A program made the translations under genes and the position numbers. 64,000 nucleotides of DNA from Cryptomeria japonica (Eukaryota; Streptophyta; Pinopsida; Cupressales; Cupressaceae), in NCBI RefSeq assembly GCF_030272615.1, contig NC_081409.1, positions 614,716,755 through 614,780,754 on the forward strand, read 5' to 3'. This document shows positions 13,538 through 24,029 of the stretch, piece by piece. A model generated the notes under the pieces. That model ran no database searches, had not been told where the DNA came from, and saw only the letters and a list, made by a program, of their open reading frames with translations. Position 1 is the first letter of the stretch. Each line of letters begins with the position of its first letter.

Positions 13538-14400
13538 ATGTTTCCTCTGTTACCAGAAAGATTATTAATTCCCATTGAAGAAACCAATACCATCAACATG
13601 GGAATTGAAGATGATCGAAAGAATGTTCTTGTTGCAAAATCCCTTATAGATCAAGATAAGCAAAATTTCATAAGCTTTCTTAATGAGACACAAATCAACT
13701 TTGCCTAGTCTTATGTTGATATGTCAGGCCTTGATCCAAAAATAGTATTACACAACCTTGTTCTCCAACTTGATGCTAAACTAGTAAAATATAAGCTCTA
13801 TAAGATGCATCCCCAAATTGCCCTACTCGTCAAAGAAGAACTACAAAATATCTTGGCTGTGAAATTAATTAGGCCCATTGATTATCCTAGGTGGGTCTCA
13901 AACATTATATCTGTTGGCAATCCCACTAGGGGCATAAAGATTTGCACAAACTTTAGGAACCTCAATAAAGCATGTCATAAAGATGATTTTCCACTACCTA
14001 ATATAGACATGATTGTTTATTTAATAATAGGGAATGGGATGCTTTCCTTAATGGATGGTTTCTCTAGATACAATCAAATCAAGTTCATTGAAGAAGACCA
14101 ACACAAGACAACATTCACCACCCCTTGGGGAAAATTTTATTATAAGGTCATGCCCTTTGGTTTAAAGAACACAGATGCAACTTATCAAAGAGAAATGACA
14201 ACTATTTTTTTATGACCTCCTGCATGACATCATGGAATAATATATGGATAACCTCCTTGGAAAGTCTAAGACACATGAAGAACACATCCCTATCTTGAGA
14301 AGAATATTTTGGACTATAAAAGTACAAGATACAATTTAACCCTAAGAAGTGTGTATTCGAGGTAACATCTAGAAAAATCTTGGTGTTCATTATGTCTCAT
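13538..14400 (+). pseudogene. T1 reverse transcriptase domain (degenerate)
   Basis: Ty3/gypsy RT motifs appear in order: KMHPQIALLVKEEL, then RWVSNIISVGNP (usually W-x-S-N-x-V-x-V), KICTNFRNLNKAC (C-x-D-x-R-x-LN with D changed to N), PLPNIDMIV, LMDGFSRYNQI (catalytic motif A, Asp present), TTPWGKFYYKVMPFGLKN and, after a frameshift near 14210, IMEYMDNLLGKS. The catalytic YVDD box has become YMDN, so the second aspartate is lost and the enzyme cannot be active. In the family this domain copies element RNA into DNA. It is the left part of the pol segment that resumes after the 7767-13531 insertion. Confidence 0.85.
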
Positions 14401-15117
14401 AGAGTAATAGAAGTAGATCTATCTAAAGTCAAAGCAATCATGGAAATTCCTCCCCCTAAGACACTCAGCCAACTTTGTTGTCTACAGGACAAGCTTCAAT
14501 CCATCCACCCGTTTATAACACAAATTGCAAATAAGTGTCATCATTTTGCACATCTCCTATACAAAGACACCAAGTTTAAGTGGGATTGCCTATGTCAGAG
14601 AGCTTTTGATAAACTAAAATATTATTTGGCATCCCCTCTTGTATTTATTCCCCCTATTCCAAGACAACCACTTCTTTTGTACATATCAGCAACTAGAGTG
14701 GTAATGGGGGCATTACCTACACAAATTGAGGACAAAGGTAAGGAGCATGCATTCTATTACACCAGTCACACTTTTGTGGAATATGAGCTCTATTACACTC
14801 CTATAGAGAAAGCATGCCTTGTAGTGGTCTTTAGAACTTAGAAGCTTTGCCAGTACATGCTTAACAACAAGACCAAACTCATAGAAAAGATTGATCCCCT
14901 CAAATATCTCTTGTCCAATGATACTCTTACTGGGTGTATGACTAAATGGGTCATGTTGCTAAGTGAATTTGACATTGATTACATAGACAAGAAAGAAATA
15001 AAAGGAAAAATCATAGCAGATCAACTAGTTGATGATCCTCTCCAAGAAGGTCACCCCCTCAGAGAAATTTTTCCTGATGATTCCATTATGTCTATTACAC
15101 AATATACACAATGGTAG
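14401..15117 (+). pseudogene. T1 first RNase H domain (RT-connected)
   Basis: The segment begins with the RT thumb/connection (VKAIMEIPPPKTLSQL, then FKWDCLCQRAFDKLK) and continues through LLYISATRVVMGALPTQ, AFYYTSHTF, YTPIEKACLVVVF and MTKWVMLLSEFDIDYIDKK. All are typical of the RNase H domain attached to Ty3/gypsy RT. T2 has the same domain on the - strand at 23448-24029 with very similar wording. It would degrade the RNA strand of the RNA-DNA hybrid. A stop at 14839-14841 and one before 15118 break the frame. Confidence 0.8.
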
Positions 15118-15548
15118 TTATATTTTGATGGTTCTTGAATGCAACATGGATTGGGGGAAGGTATCTTATTAATCACCCCTCAAAGGGACTGGATTCCTAA
15201 GTCCTACAAGATAGCCTTTGCATGCACAAACAACATAGCAGATTATAAATCTCTCATGATTGGACTCTGCTTAGCTATCCGATGGAAGATCAATAAAATA
15301 CAAGTCTATGGAGATTCCCAAATTGTCATCAGACAAGTTAATGATGAGTATCAAACCAAGGATGACAAATTTCTCCCTTATCAGTGCATGGTTGAAGATT
15401 TCAAGCAGCACTTCACTTTCATTCAATTAGAGAAAGTTCCTAGGACAAATAAAAGAGATGCCAATGCAATAGATACAATTAGTTCTCTCCTACAAATGCC
15501 CACAAACAATTAGAAATGTCAATTCTTGGTCGAGCATATTTTAGTACC
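15118..15548 (+). pseudogene. T1 second (additional) RNase H domain, Tat hallmark
   Basis: A second, different RNase H follows: YFDGS, then GLGEGILLITPQ, FACTNNIADYKSLMIGL, VYGDSQIVIRQVN and KVPRTNKRDANAID. The D (YFDGS), E-to-D position in the ADY motif and D (GDSQ) pattern matches the extra archaeal-like RNase H found in Tat-lineage plant Ty3/gypsy elements. Two RNase H domains in series are the main evidence for placing T1 and T2 in Tat. The frame continues as QFLVEHILVP and is then interrupted by the TRIM at 15549. Confidence 0.8.
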
Positions 15549-15707
15549 AGTTACAAGTGTAGTTGTCATTGCATCAAAATATTGACCTATTAATGCCCGA
15601 TACAACCACTAGACTTATAAAATCCACAGGAGGTGGTTAATCCATGTCACAAACCCAAGAACTATGTTCCACAACACAAGGAGACCAAGGTCGCACACCT
15701 TGCAATA
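15549..15707 (-). repeat. TRIM LTR, left copy (3' LTR on the - strand)
   Basis: This 159-bp repeat is about 85% identical by eye to 15763-15921. Shared blocks include CCTATTAAT, CCACTAGACTTATA, ATCCACAGGAGGTGGTTAA and the end CACCTTGCAATA. Confidence 0.8.
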
Positions 15708-15762
15708 ATGCCCCATAGTGCAAGCGAGGGGTCTGAACCTGTGGGCAATCTTTGATACCACT

Positions 15763-15921
15763 TGTTACAAGAGAATTTTCCATTGCATGAAAATATCGAC
15801 CTATTAATACTCAATACAGCCACTAGACTTATAGAATCCACAGGAGGTGGTTAAGCCATGTCATAAACCTGAGTGATGCACTTCAAAGCACAAGGAGACC
15901 AAGGGCTCACACCTTGCAATA
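15763..15921 (-). repeat. TRIM LTR, right copy (5' LTR on the - strand)
   Basis: This is the second 159-bp terminal repeat. It keeps the canonical TG at 15763-15764, which is AG in the left copy. The outer CA end reads TA in both copies. Confidence 0.8.
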
Positions 15922-16101
15922 GTACCAACATATGATGTCCCTAAATCAGACATGGTATGTGTCCCTGTTGGTCCTGATTCACCATGGTATCAAGAAAACT
16001 TCACCTACCTTCAAGATAACACCATTCCCTGTCACCTCACCAAAACCTAACAAGAGAATTTCATTTACTAATCGACCCGATATACTATCCTTGGTGATAC
16101 C
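15922..16101 (+). pseudogene. T1 integrase N-terminal flank (first part)
   Basis: The translation TYDVPKSDMVCVPVGPDSPW, followed by FTYLQDNTIPCHL and STRYTILGDT, aligns with T2 integrase region (SYEITPTKMICVVGPDSQ, FTYLHNNTLPPDL, TSRYIILADI). The frame stops at the T2 insertion after 16101. It resumes at 38440 with LFQRHFDGTLLRCL, which matches T2 LYHQGLDGTLLRFL. This join is independent proof of the T2 insertion point. Confidence 0.75.
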
Positions 16102-16877
16102 TGTATATGGTGAAAATGGAAACAACAATATTGAAAGACTAAATGAATTCAACCACAAAACCCTAGCCAAACAACAATAAAGATCCACCATAACATATGA
16201 AGATTACCTAAGACAATGCAAATCATATGAAATCACAAAGATTATACCATCACATGTTCAATAGAATTTGGATCTCCATTCTTCCTATCTCCATTGATCT
16301 TGCTTGATATATTTGCTCTCAGATTTTATGTGTGCACAAGAGCTCAACAAAGAACGGAAATATGGTTGCAAGTAGGCTTGATGGCATATGAAAGTTCAAA
16401 TGCTAATGTAGTCAAGTAGTAAGTGGGGTTTGATAATGAAGGAAGCATCTCCTTATATAGAGGACACTATAAGAAATGGAGGGATAAGATTAAGAGGTGT
16501 AAAATATAAATGGTCGACTATGATTAGAGGGTAGGTAGAGGAAATAAGAAAATAATGAGAGGGTAGTTAGTCTAGGAATTAAGAGATGAATGACATGTGT
16601 CATAGGTAGAAAAGGTTAATTAATTAATTAAATAAATAAAGATTTACTTAATTAATAGAAGAAGTGGGATTAATTAAATAAATAAGATATTTATTTAATT
16701 TAGGAAAAGGGGAATTTAAATAAATAAAGGTATTTATTTAAATGAGAAATAAGGCTAGAAGAGGATAAATGAATTAAATAAATAAATATTCATTTAATTA
16801 ATAGAAGAATTAGGCTAAAGTAATTAAATAAATAAAGATATTTATTTAATTAGACATGACAATTTTAGGTGTCTACA
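16102..16877 (-). repeat. T2 3' LTR
   Basis: The repeat starts TGTATATGG and ends GTGTCTACA on the + strand. A TATA-like box, TATATAAG, can be read on the - strand near 16450-16462. Tandem ATTTATTTAAT-like A/T blocks fill 16620-16860. It matches 37655-38434. Confidence 0.93.
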
Positions 16878-16891
16878 TTTTGCCCCTCTTT
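16878..16891 (-). other. T2 polypurine tract
   Basis: On the - strand it reads AAAGAGGGGCAAAA immediately before the 3' LTR. It is the expected primer for plus-strand DNA synthesis. Confidence 0.8.
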
Positions 16892-17101
16892 GAGACAATG
16901 CAGCTCGTCGTGTTGTTTCAAAGAAGATAAGATGAACTGATACAAAGTTGCCCCAAGATAGGAATGATATGCCCCCTCAAGAGATTGGATAAAAATATCT
17001 AAAAAGATCACAGGCAATCTCTCAATAAGAAATAAAGGGTAGAATGGACTGACCGGATAAAGTGACAGAGTCATGGGATAAAGAAGACTGACTCGGGAGA
17101 C

Positions 17102-17136
17102 TAGGGCTAGGGCTAGGGCTAGGGTAGTTTATAAGA
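17102..17136 (+). promoter_or_regulatory. Candidate promoter of the antisense PMD gene: CTAGGG repeats plus TATA box
   Basis: Four CTAGGG units (17102-17125) lie directly before TTTATAAGA (about 17128-17136). The candidate start codon is about 90 bp further (17228). G-rich telomere-like boxes near a TATA box are common in plant promoters. The assignment is inferred from position only. Confidence 0.4.
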
Positions 17137-17405
17137 TAGACCACAAGGGGAAAACATCCTCATTGTCATCCACACATCCAAGAGATCAGAGTGCAGAAAG
17201 AGAATAGAGCAGCAGCAGTCAGTAGCGATGGCATTGGTTCACAGATTCAATTGCGTTCATCGATTTTAGAGGCCAGCAAATGCAGGAGAGTTGGTAAGTA
17301 CCACAAAACCTCCCTATACTTTGTCACGATAAATGTTGTCATAAATGCATGTTAGGTAGCACATTTAATTCTTTTTAGATATGTCAAGTAGGGGGAAAAT
17401 GCTAA

Positions 17406-17660
17406 GGCGCATCTATGTTGGTGCCAGGCGCGTCTGGGTTGGCTAGGCGCGTTTGTGTTTGTGCTAAGTGTGTCTATGAATGCAAAAGTGTTTGTGTCAA
17501 ATGCAAGTGTGCTTGTGTTGTGCAAATGCATTTATGCTATATGGGCGCATCTATGCAGAACAGAGGCACGTCTATGTATGCCAAGCATGTCTGTGCAGAG
17601 CAGACGCATATGTGTAGTATGTAAGCGTGTTTATGTCATAAATGTGCATTTATGTCTTCT
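17406..17660 (+). repeat. ~20-bp minisatellite in the PMD-gene intron
   Basis: About 13 degenerate units share the core GCGCGTCTRTGTT or GYGTTTATGTC (for example near 17430, 17447, 17543, 17565). Average spacing is just under 20 bp. Arrays of the same core, on the opposite strand, occur in the T2 leader at 35925-36110 and 37270-37545. Confidence 0.7.
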
Positions 17661-17839
17661 AGGTCGAATCGACGGTTCTGTGATGAACATATGTTGTCTA
17701 TTGGATAAGCTGCTGAGAGGATACACTCAAGTAGGTCCTCTAAGGAAGACTAGGATAGTAGATAGGGCCTAGATTGACAATTAGGAAACTACTCAAGAGG
17801 ATCCACTCAAGCACAGGCCCTAGGATAAGATAGATCGAG

Positions 17840-18090
17840 ACACTTTTTGATGAATAGGGAATGCCAAAACATAGTACTTTGTGATGAATGGGGAGTGCAA
17901 AAAAAATGCAGTACTTTGTGATGAACAAGGAGTACCACTATGATAAATAGAAACACTTTGTGATGAACAGGGAGTACCACTAGCATAAACGGCAACACTT
18001 TATGATGAACAGGGAGTGTCACTAGGATAGAGTACCCTAAACATTAGGATAAAAAGCAGCATTTTGTGATGAACAGGGAATCCCACTATG
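17840..18090 (+). repeat. Six-unit direct repeat in the PMD-gene intron
   Basis: ACTTTGTGATGAACAGGGAG recurs with small changes at about 17842, 17876, 17913, 17954, 17996 and 18060. Spacings are 34-42 bp and then 64 bp. It ends just before the splice acceptor at 18119. Confidence 0.75.
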
Positions 18091-20066
18091 ATTGACACAG
18101 TTGATTTGCTTGTTTGCAGGAGGATCTACCTATGCTGGAGTCACGAGAGAGATTCTCATCGACTTAGAGTTTGCGAGAAGAGCTAACAGTTGAGGAGAGA
18201 GTAGCGGTTCAGGCTATGGGCCTGCGACATATTTTGTATGTCCCTGAGTTTCGGGTGAACATGGGGTTGTTGACTGCACTGGCTTAGAGATGGCACTAAT
18301 AGACTTGTAGTTTTCATTTGTTGATGGGTGAGATGACAGTCACCTTAGAGGATGTTTACAGGATTCTAATGATACCGATTGATGGGGAGTTAGTACCCTA
18401 CGATCGAGATGAGGACAGGGGTACACTGAGACAAGTGTTCCAGGATGCGAGATTGGACATGAGGGTTGGACACGTGGCATGGGACACGATGACATAGAAT
18501 GGATTAGCACTACCAGCAGTACTGATAGGAGTGATTAGTGGGTTCCTCTATCCAAATAGGGTGACACGAGGATTGGTTGTGGGCTGGGGGAGTACACTAG
18601 AGACACTGGTGACACAGCATACCCAATTTGAATGGGGACCATGTCTGTTGGCACCTTTGTATTATGAGCTTCATTAGTTTGTATACCATGGATCGACGGG
18701 ATTGGGCTGCAGAGCTACACTATTGCAGGTATGGGCATATGAGCATCTATCGATGACACGACCGATTCATTTCAGAGGCAGGGGCCATGGGCACATTTTT
18801 GTGCATTTGTATGACATGATTACATCTCAGCCATAGATCAAGAGATTATAGTATTGGCACAGGGTCATCGATGAGATTGACAATGTAGTATAGAGGTTGT
18901 ACTGAGAGTGCAAGGAGTGGGAGGATGATGCAGTAGAGCTGCCATATACATTCAAGAGTAGGTATCTGATTGGGTAGACGCCATATGTGCTTGAGAGGTA
19001 GTTAGTGGATAGGGTGGGCAGACAGTTTGGTAGGATATAGTGGATGCCATGGGGTTTCAGGATGTATGCTCGAATAGTGAGGGATCAGGTGCACTTCGGG
19101 CCATTATTGTCATATGGTCAGGCAGTGATGCAGCTGGTAGAGATGGTGCCCTTGCCTTGGGATATGTAGCTAGAGATAGAGGATGCAAGGATGGACGTAG
19201 AGTATATTGCATATTGGGCAAAGCATCTATTTCCACAATTCATGGATCAAGAGGAGCTGATAGATGGAGATGGTGGAGGTGATGGGGATGATTATGGAGA
19301 TGGCAGAGGTAGAGGCCAATGGAGGAGGTGGGGTATGGTAGGAGAGAGGAGACTAGCTTCAAGGAGGGAGGGTGGAGAGGAGAGGCAGGCTCGATAGGTT
19401 CACATGGTGAGGAGCAGAGGTAGATTTCCTTTACAGGTACCAGCAGTACAGGGTCCCAGATAGGTATAGGGACAGGGACAGGGACACGGGAAACCACAGG
19501 AGCAGCCATAGGGTGAGGGGGGAGAGGAGGAGGATGAGTTGTTGGAGTTGAGGGAGATTTGCCAAGGATAGGAAGATTAAATCTAGGATCTCGAGTGGGA
19601 GAGGGATAGGCTTAGGAGATAGCTAAGGGATACTAAGCGGGAGAGGGATCAACCTATCCAGTGTTATACAGAGGTTGAGACAGCATTAAGGGCAGGGAGA
19701 CAGGTAGCAAAGGACATAGGAGCTGGATATGCCTATGTTTTGTGAGTCAAGGAGGAGATAGATTACTGGAGAGACCTATACTATGGAGCAGTACCACCAG
19801 AACAGTGGGCTAGGAGCTTCCATACACCATCGTGAACAACGATGACCACCGGAGGGAGGGATAGGAGACAGACATCTAGTGGTGGGGTCATGGGTCCTCT
19901 AGCACCACTAGATAGAGGGGAAAGGAGAGATGATCTTGGGCGGGTCCTTCTAGGGTTCAAACTCTGTCGAGGCCAGGTGGCTCCGAGGGAGGGAGTTCAT
20001 CATAGCCTTAGAGGGCTCCCTATGTATCAGTTTTGTACCATTTTGTATGATGACACCTTTGGGTGA

Positions 20067-21719
20067 TTGTAGCCATATGATTTTGACATCATTGTATCAT
20101 GACACTTATGACTATATATATTTATGAGATTCATCCTTGCGGTAGATATATGCATATGTACCTATGTGATGAGATGTTTCATGATGTATGTTTCTATGTG
20201 ATGGTTATAATATGGATGCAAATATGTACATGATGAAATGCAATATTTTTGTTCTTTTATGTTTTTAATATGTTATGCATGCAAATGTGAATGTATGAAA
20301 TGCAGATGAATATGATAATGCAAATGACTATTTACATGATAATAATATGTGTTGTGTGCAGGATACGATGCAATTGTGATATCTATATGTATGTATGAAA
20401 TTCTTATATGTGGTAATGCAGGTTCAACTACATGAAATGCAAATATTTTTGGTGTGTCATTATACTCAGTTGTGTTATAGCAGGCTACACGGACTCAAGA
20501 AGGATGATGGAAGTCAATCAAGAAAGGGGGATGGAAGATAGAAGATATGAAAGTGAAAGAGCTTCTTGTTTGTTATCATCATTGAGCTTTATTATGGCAA
20601 GTAGGTTATGACAATCGAGGCATATGTTCGACCCAGAAAGTCATTGTACCAGTTTGCATGGAGATAAGACAGTTTCAAACAAGGAATGCCCTAGTTCATA
20701 CTAGACTCACAGTGTCCTCATATCCTTGGACAAGTCATAGCATTACTAAGAGACAATCCACTAAAAACAAAGAAAAATAGGTGACGATACCCCATCCTCA
20801 CCTTTCTAGTCAAAGGCATCCTAGAGATAGAATCTCTAGTCAAAGACATCCCGGAAAAGCTAAAAGACATGTCACCAAAAGATTAAATCAAAAAGAAAGC
20901 CAAGACTCGACACCAACATCCACTGTAGTCCTCAAGTTTAGTGTCTCTTGTCACTTGTATAAGTCTTATTTGATTGTGGTCACATTGTTTACTTTCACAA
21001 AAGGATAGATAGTACTGAACCATAATGTTGTCTGAGTCTATTGAAAGATTTGATTTGTTGAAGCCCATTACTATTGTGTCTCATCTGAAACTGACTGAAT
21101 CCATGAAACTGATACTTTATTACAAAGAAGGTGGAACTTTATTGAGGATTGCTGATGCAAATGTTTCTTTTATTGTGGATTGTGCGCAGATAGACTAAAG
21201 AAAATTGGAAGAAACTGTACTCCTTGAAACATGTGATGCTCTCAGTTCCACACCCATCACTAGACGTAGGATTTGCCTTAGCCACAAATAGGAGCCAATT
21301 TATTATGGATGGGAAGGGGTGAAAAGGGAGGTTTATCATGAATGGCTAACCAATCTTAGGTAGATCAATAACAAGCCATGATGGGAATGGATAAGTTTAT
21401 TATGGATGGATAGGTTGTGAGTGTGTGCAAAGTGAAAAGATGAAATGGAATCCTGAAGGAGGGAGGAGCAATGTCTCTACACATGGCGTCGGTGACCCGG
21501 TTTTCACCATGGTACTTGCCCAGGGTGCCACTGAAGTGGTTTTCACCGTTGAAAAAAATTATTTCTCTTTACTTTTTTTGATTTTTTATTTTTTTTGTGT
21601 CACAAGGCACCTATTTGCTAGGTTTTTCACCAAGTAACGATTTTTTATTTTTATGATTTTTTTGTAGTTTTGAAATTTTATGATTTTTTTGTATTTTTGA
21701 ATTAGGATATTTTGAAGAG
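20067..21719. other. Non-coding spacer between PMD gene and T2 pol ends
   Basis: The two genes converge here. 20067-20500 is TATG-rich (TATGTTTATGTG, ATGATGTATG words), like a long 3' UTR of the PMD gene. A similar TATG-rich tract lies beside the second PMD copy (53600-54450, read on the - strand). 20500-21640 shows nothing recognisable. 21560-21710 is A/T homopolymer-rich on the - strand just after the pol stop, and T1 has a similar A-rich tract at 39595-39670. Confidence 0.5.
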
Positions 21720-23047
21720 CTATGTGTAAAACCTGCGAAGGTGCATACTGTTGATAGGATTCTCCAAAGGTGAGAGTTGATATGCACTAGATCCATTGGT
21801 TGTTGTAATGATGTAAGGACCAAGACAATTTGGTTCGAATTTTCCCTTCTTCTCTCTATCTTGCTGATTTTTAGGATTTTCTCTAAGAACTAAGTCACCT
21901 ACCTCAAATGTGCGAGCTTTGACTTTATGATTGTAACAGCGACTCATTCGTTGTTGATAAGCCTTGAGGTGATTAAAAGTAGTTTGTCTTCATTCATCCA
22001 ATAGTTCAAGTTCTTGTAAGCAAGAGACCCTGTAGTCTTCATCACTCATAATGTTTTGCAAAGAGACACATAAAGAGGGTAAATTGACCTCGATAGGCAA
22101 GATAGCTTCAGTGCCATAGACAAGTGAATAAGGTGTGGCTCCTGTAGGTGTGCGAACACTTGTGCGGTAAGCCCAAAGTGCAGGATTAAGTTGGATATGC
22201 TAATTGTGGCCAGCGTCATCCTCTGTCTTTTTTAGGATTTTAAGAATGCTTTTATTAGATGCCTCAGCTTGGCCGTTACCTTGGGGGTAATAGGGTGTGG
22301 AGAAATGATGGGTAATATGGAATTGATCACAAAGTTTATGAACATCTTGATTTTTGAAGGGACGCTCATTATCGGTGATGATGGAAATTGGAATACTGTA
22401 GCAACAAATGATGTAGTTGAGAATGAATGTAGCAATTTGTTCTCCAGTTACTTGTGTAAGAGGCATGACTTCAATCCATTTGGTGAAGTACTCTATGGCA
22501 TTGATGATGAATTTGTGTCCATTGGAGGAAGGAGGGTGAATCTTGTCTATGAGATCGAGTCCCCATTGGCAAAAGGGCCAAGGAGTTGCAATTGGTTGAA
22601 GTTCTTGCGCTCGTGCATGAATGAGGTGTCCGTGTAGTTGACATTGCTTACATTTTTTGACAAATTGGTATGAGTCTTTTTCCATATTGGGCCAGTAATA
22701 TCCAGACCTGATGAGTTTCTTGGCTAAGGTAGGACCACTAGAATGTGGACCACATATCCCTTCATGAACTTCGCGTAACACAATCTGTGCTTCATCCCTT
22801 TCTAAAAATCTAAGGAGAGTGCCATCTAAACCTTGATGGTATAGGATATCAGCTAAGATGATGTATCGAGAAGTTTGGTGAATGAAAGTGTGATGTTGGT
22901 TGTTGGATAAGTCAGGAGGAAGGGTATTATTATGAAGGTATGTGAAAATGGGACCATATAACTGGGAATCAGGACCAACGACACATATCATCTTAGTAGG
23001 AGTGATCTCATATGAGGGAACCAAAAGGTTATCCACCAAGAACTCAT
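21720..23047 (-). pseudogene. T2 integrase
   Basis: The main open part (23039-22200) carries an HHCC zinc finger (H92, H99, C130, C133 of that ORF) and a D,D35E catalytic triad (D162 in GLDLIDKI, D223 in IITDNERPF, E259 in GQAEASNK), all intact. In the same frame after a stop at 22200 come the linker, the TPYSLVYG motif and a C-terminal region ending in SMHLRRFYT (21720), the usual end of Ty3/gypsy integrases. It would insert element cDNA into chromosomes. It lies directly after the second RNase H in the pol frame. One or two nonsense codons break it (22200 and near 21990). Confidence 0.9.
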
Positions 23048-23447
23048 AGTGAGTTTCATTCTATGGTAGATCGATCAGTGAAGCAATAGTAGCCATAGCA
23101 TCTGCGGCTTGATTCTTCTCTCTTGGTATCTGCTCAAAGTTTAACTTCATGAAATGTTGTTTTAGTTCATCCACCATTCTTTTGTAAGGCATTAATTTTT
23201 CATCTTTTGTTTGGTAGTCATCATTTGCCTGACGAATTACAAGTTGAGAGTCCCCAAAAATATGAAATTCTTGGATCTTCCACTGAACTACAATCCGTAA
23301 TCTAGTTGTTAATGCCTTGTATTTTGCTATGTTATTAGTGCAAGGAAATGATAATCGATATGATTTTGGTATGGAATCCCCTTGGGGTGTGATGAAGAGG
23401 ATGCTAGCTCCTGCACCATGTTGTGTGTATGAGTCATCAAAGTATAG
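23048..23447 (-). pseudogene. T2 second RNase H domain (Tat type)
   Basis: In frame after the stop at 23448: YFDDSYTQHGAGASI, CTNNIAKYKAL, IFGDSQLVIRQAND, EQIPREKNQAADAMATI. The pattern of GDSQLVI and HIPRE-x-N-x-AD-like ends matches the additional RNase H of Tat elements and the T1 copy at 15118-15513. The first motif reads YFDDS rather than YFDGS. Confidence 0.85.
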
Positions 23448-24029
23448 CTACCAAGCCTTTGTGTGTGATACTATCAAGATGGATTCATCTAGGAATTCTA
23501 AAGTTAGAGGAGCATCATCTATCATGGGAGCATCTACTAATTGATCTGTGATAGCTTGTCCTTTTATTATTTTTTTGTCTACATATTCAATGTTGAATTC
23601 ACTCAGGAGCATCACCCATTTGGCCAATCGACCGGTAAGCATTGCTTTATTGAGAAGGTATTTCAATGGATCGATCCTTGTGACCAACTTAGTTTTATGA
23701 GTTAACATGTAATGTCGTAATTTCTGCAAAGCAAAGACCATAGCGTGACATGCACGCTCAATTGGTGTGTAATTTAGCTCATATCCCACCAAAGTGTGAC
23801 TGATGTAGTAGACTACCTTTTCTTTTCCCTCAGTACCTTGTTGTGTTAAGAGTGCCCCCAGTGTTGTTGAAGTAGAGGATATGTATAATAATATGGGTTG
23901 ATCCAGAACCGGTGGCATCAAGACTGGTAGATTCAGAAGATAATATTTGAGTATCTGGAAAGCCTGTTGACAGTTATCATCCCATTTGAATTTGATGTTT
24001 TGTGTAGAAAGTGCTGAAAAGGATGACAT
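23448..24029 (-). pseudogene. T2 first RNase H domain
   Basis: The 193-codon open stretch holds FKWDDNCQQAFQILKYYL, LLYISSTSTTLGALLTQQ, VVYYISHTLVGYELNYTPIE, RIDPLKYLLNK and AKWVMLLSEFNIEYVDKK. These are standard for the RT-linked RNase H of Ty3/gypsy. A frameshift at about 24010-24029 separates it from the RT, and a TAG at 23448 ends it. Confidence 0.88.

Larger units (their letters stand above)
15549..15921 (-). mobile_element. TRIM/SMART-type miniature LTR retrotransposon
   Basis: Two direct terminal repeats of 159 bp (15549-15707 and 15763-15921) flank only 55 bp. A perfect 5-bp TSD, GTACC, lies at 15544-15548 and 15922-15926. Read on the - strand, the 5' LTR (15921-15763) ends in TGTAACA and two bases later comes TGGTATCAAAG (15760-15750), a primer-binding site like that of copia elements (tRNA-Met type). 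A short G-rich tract (ATGGGGCAT) precedes the 3' LTR. There is no coding capacity. The host reading frame of T1 rejoins across it (EHILVP, then TYDVPKSDM). Confidence 0.85.
17228..20066 (+). pseudogene. Intron-containing plant mobile domain (PMD)-like gene, antisense inside T2
   Basis: Exon 1 (17228-17293, 22 codons from ATG) ends at a strong donor TTG/GTAAGT. Exon 2 starts at 18120 after the acceptor TTTGCAG, and the phase is preserved (0). Exon 2 runs to TGA at 20064-20066 in a single frame, about 671 codons in total. The protein has a PMD-like N-terminal part (EELTVEERVAVQAMGLRHIL, then FHLLMGEMTVTLEDVYRIL), a VGRQFGRIQWMPW block, an acidic Gly/Asp-rich stretch and a charged coiled-coil C-terminus (LRDTKRERD, then EEIDYWRDLYYGAVPP). 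PMD proteins occur both as plant genes (MAIN/MAIL1 type) and in transposons. I count 25 in-frame stops (20 TAG, 2 TAA, 3 TGA) but no frameshift. Because it is antisense, its intron would survive retrotransposition. PMD assignment is by recalled motif; it could be a related aminotransferase-like transposon family. Confidence 0.75.

Noticed and set aside
17102-17125. CTAGGG repeats as interstitial telomere
   Set aside because: Four units only, and CTAGGG differs from the plant TTTAGGG repeat; a promoter box is more likely.
17807-18022. VHHKV-repeat ORFs on the - strand
   Set aside because: They are produced by the ACTTTGTGATGAACAGGG direct repeat in the intron.
19240-19509. Proline-rich ORF on the - strand
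   Set aside because: It is the antisense shadow of the Gly/Asp-rich part of the PMD gene.
17228-20066. TAG readthrough or reassignment to explain 20 TAG codons
   Set aside because: Neighbouring elements also show TAA/TGA stops and frameshifts, and CAG deamination explains the bias without a new code.
22269-22637. 122-codon ORF on the + strand
   Set aside because: It is the reverse complement of conserved integrase coding sequence of T2.
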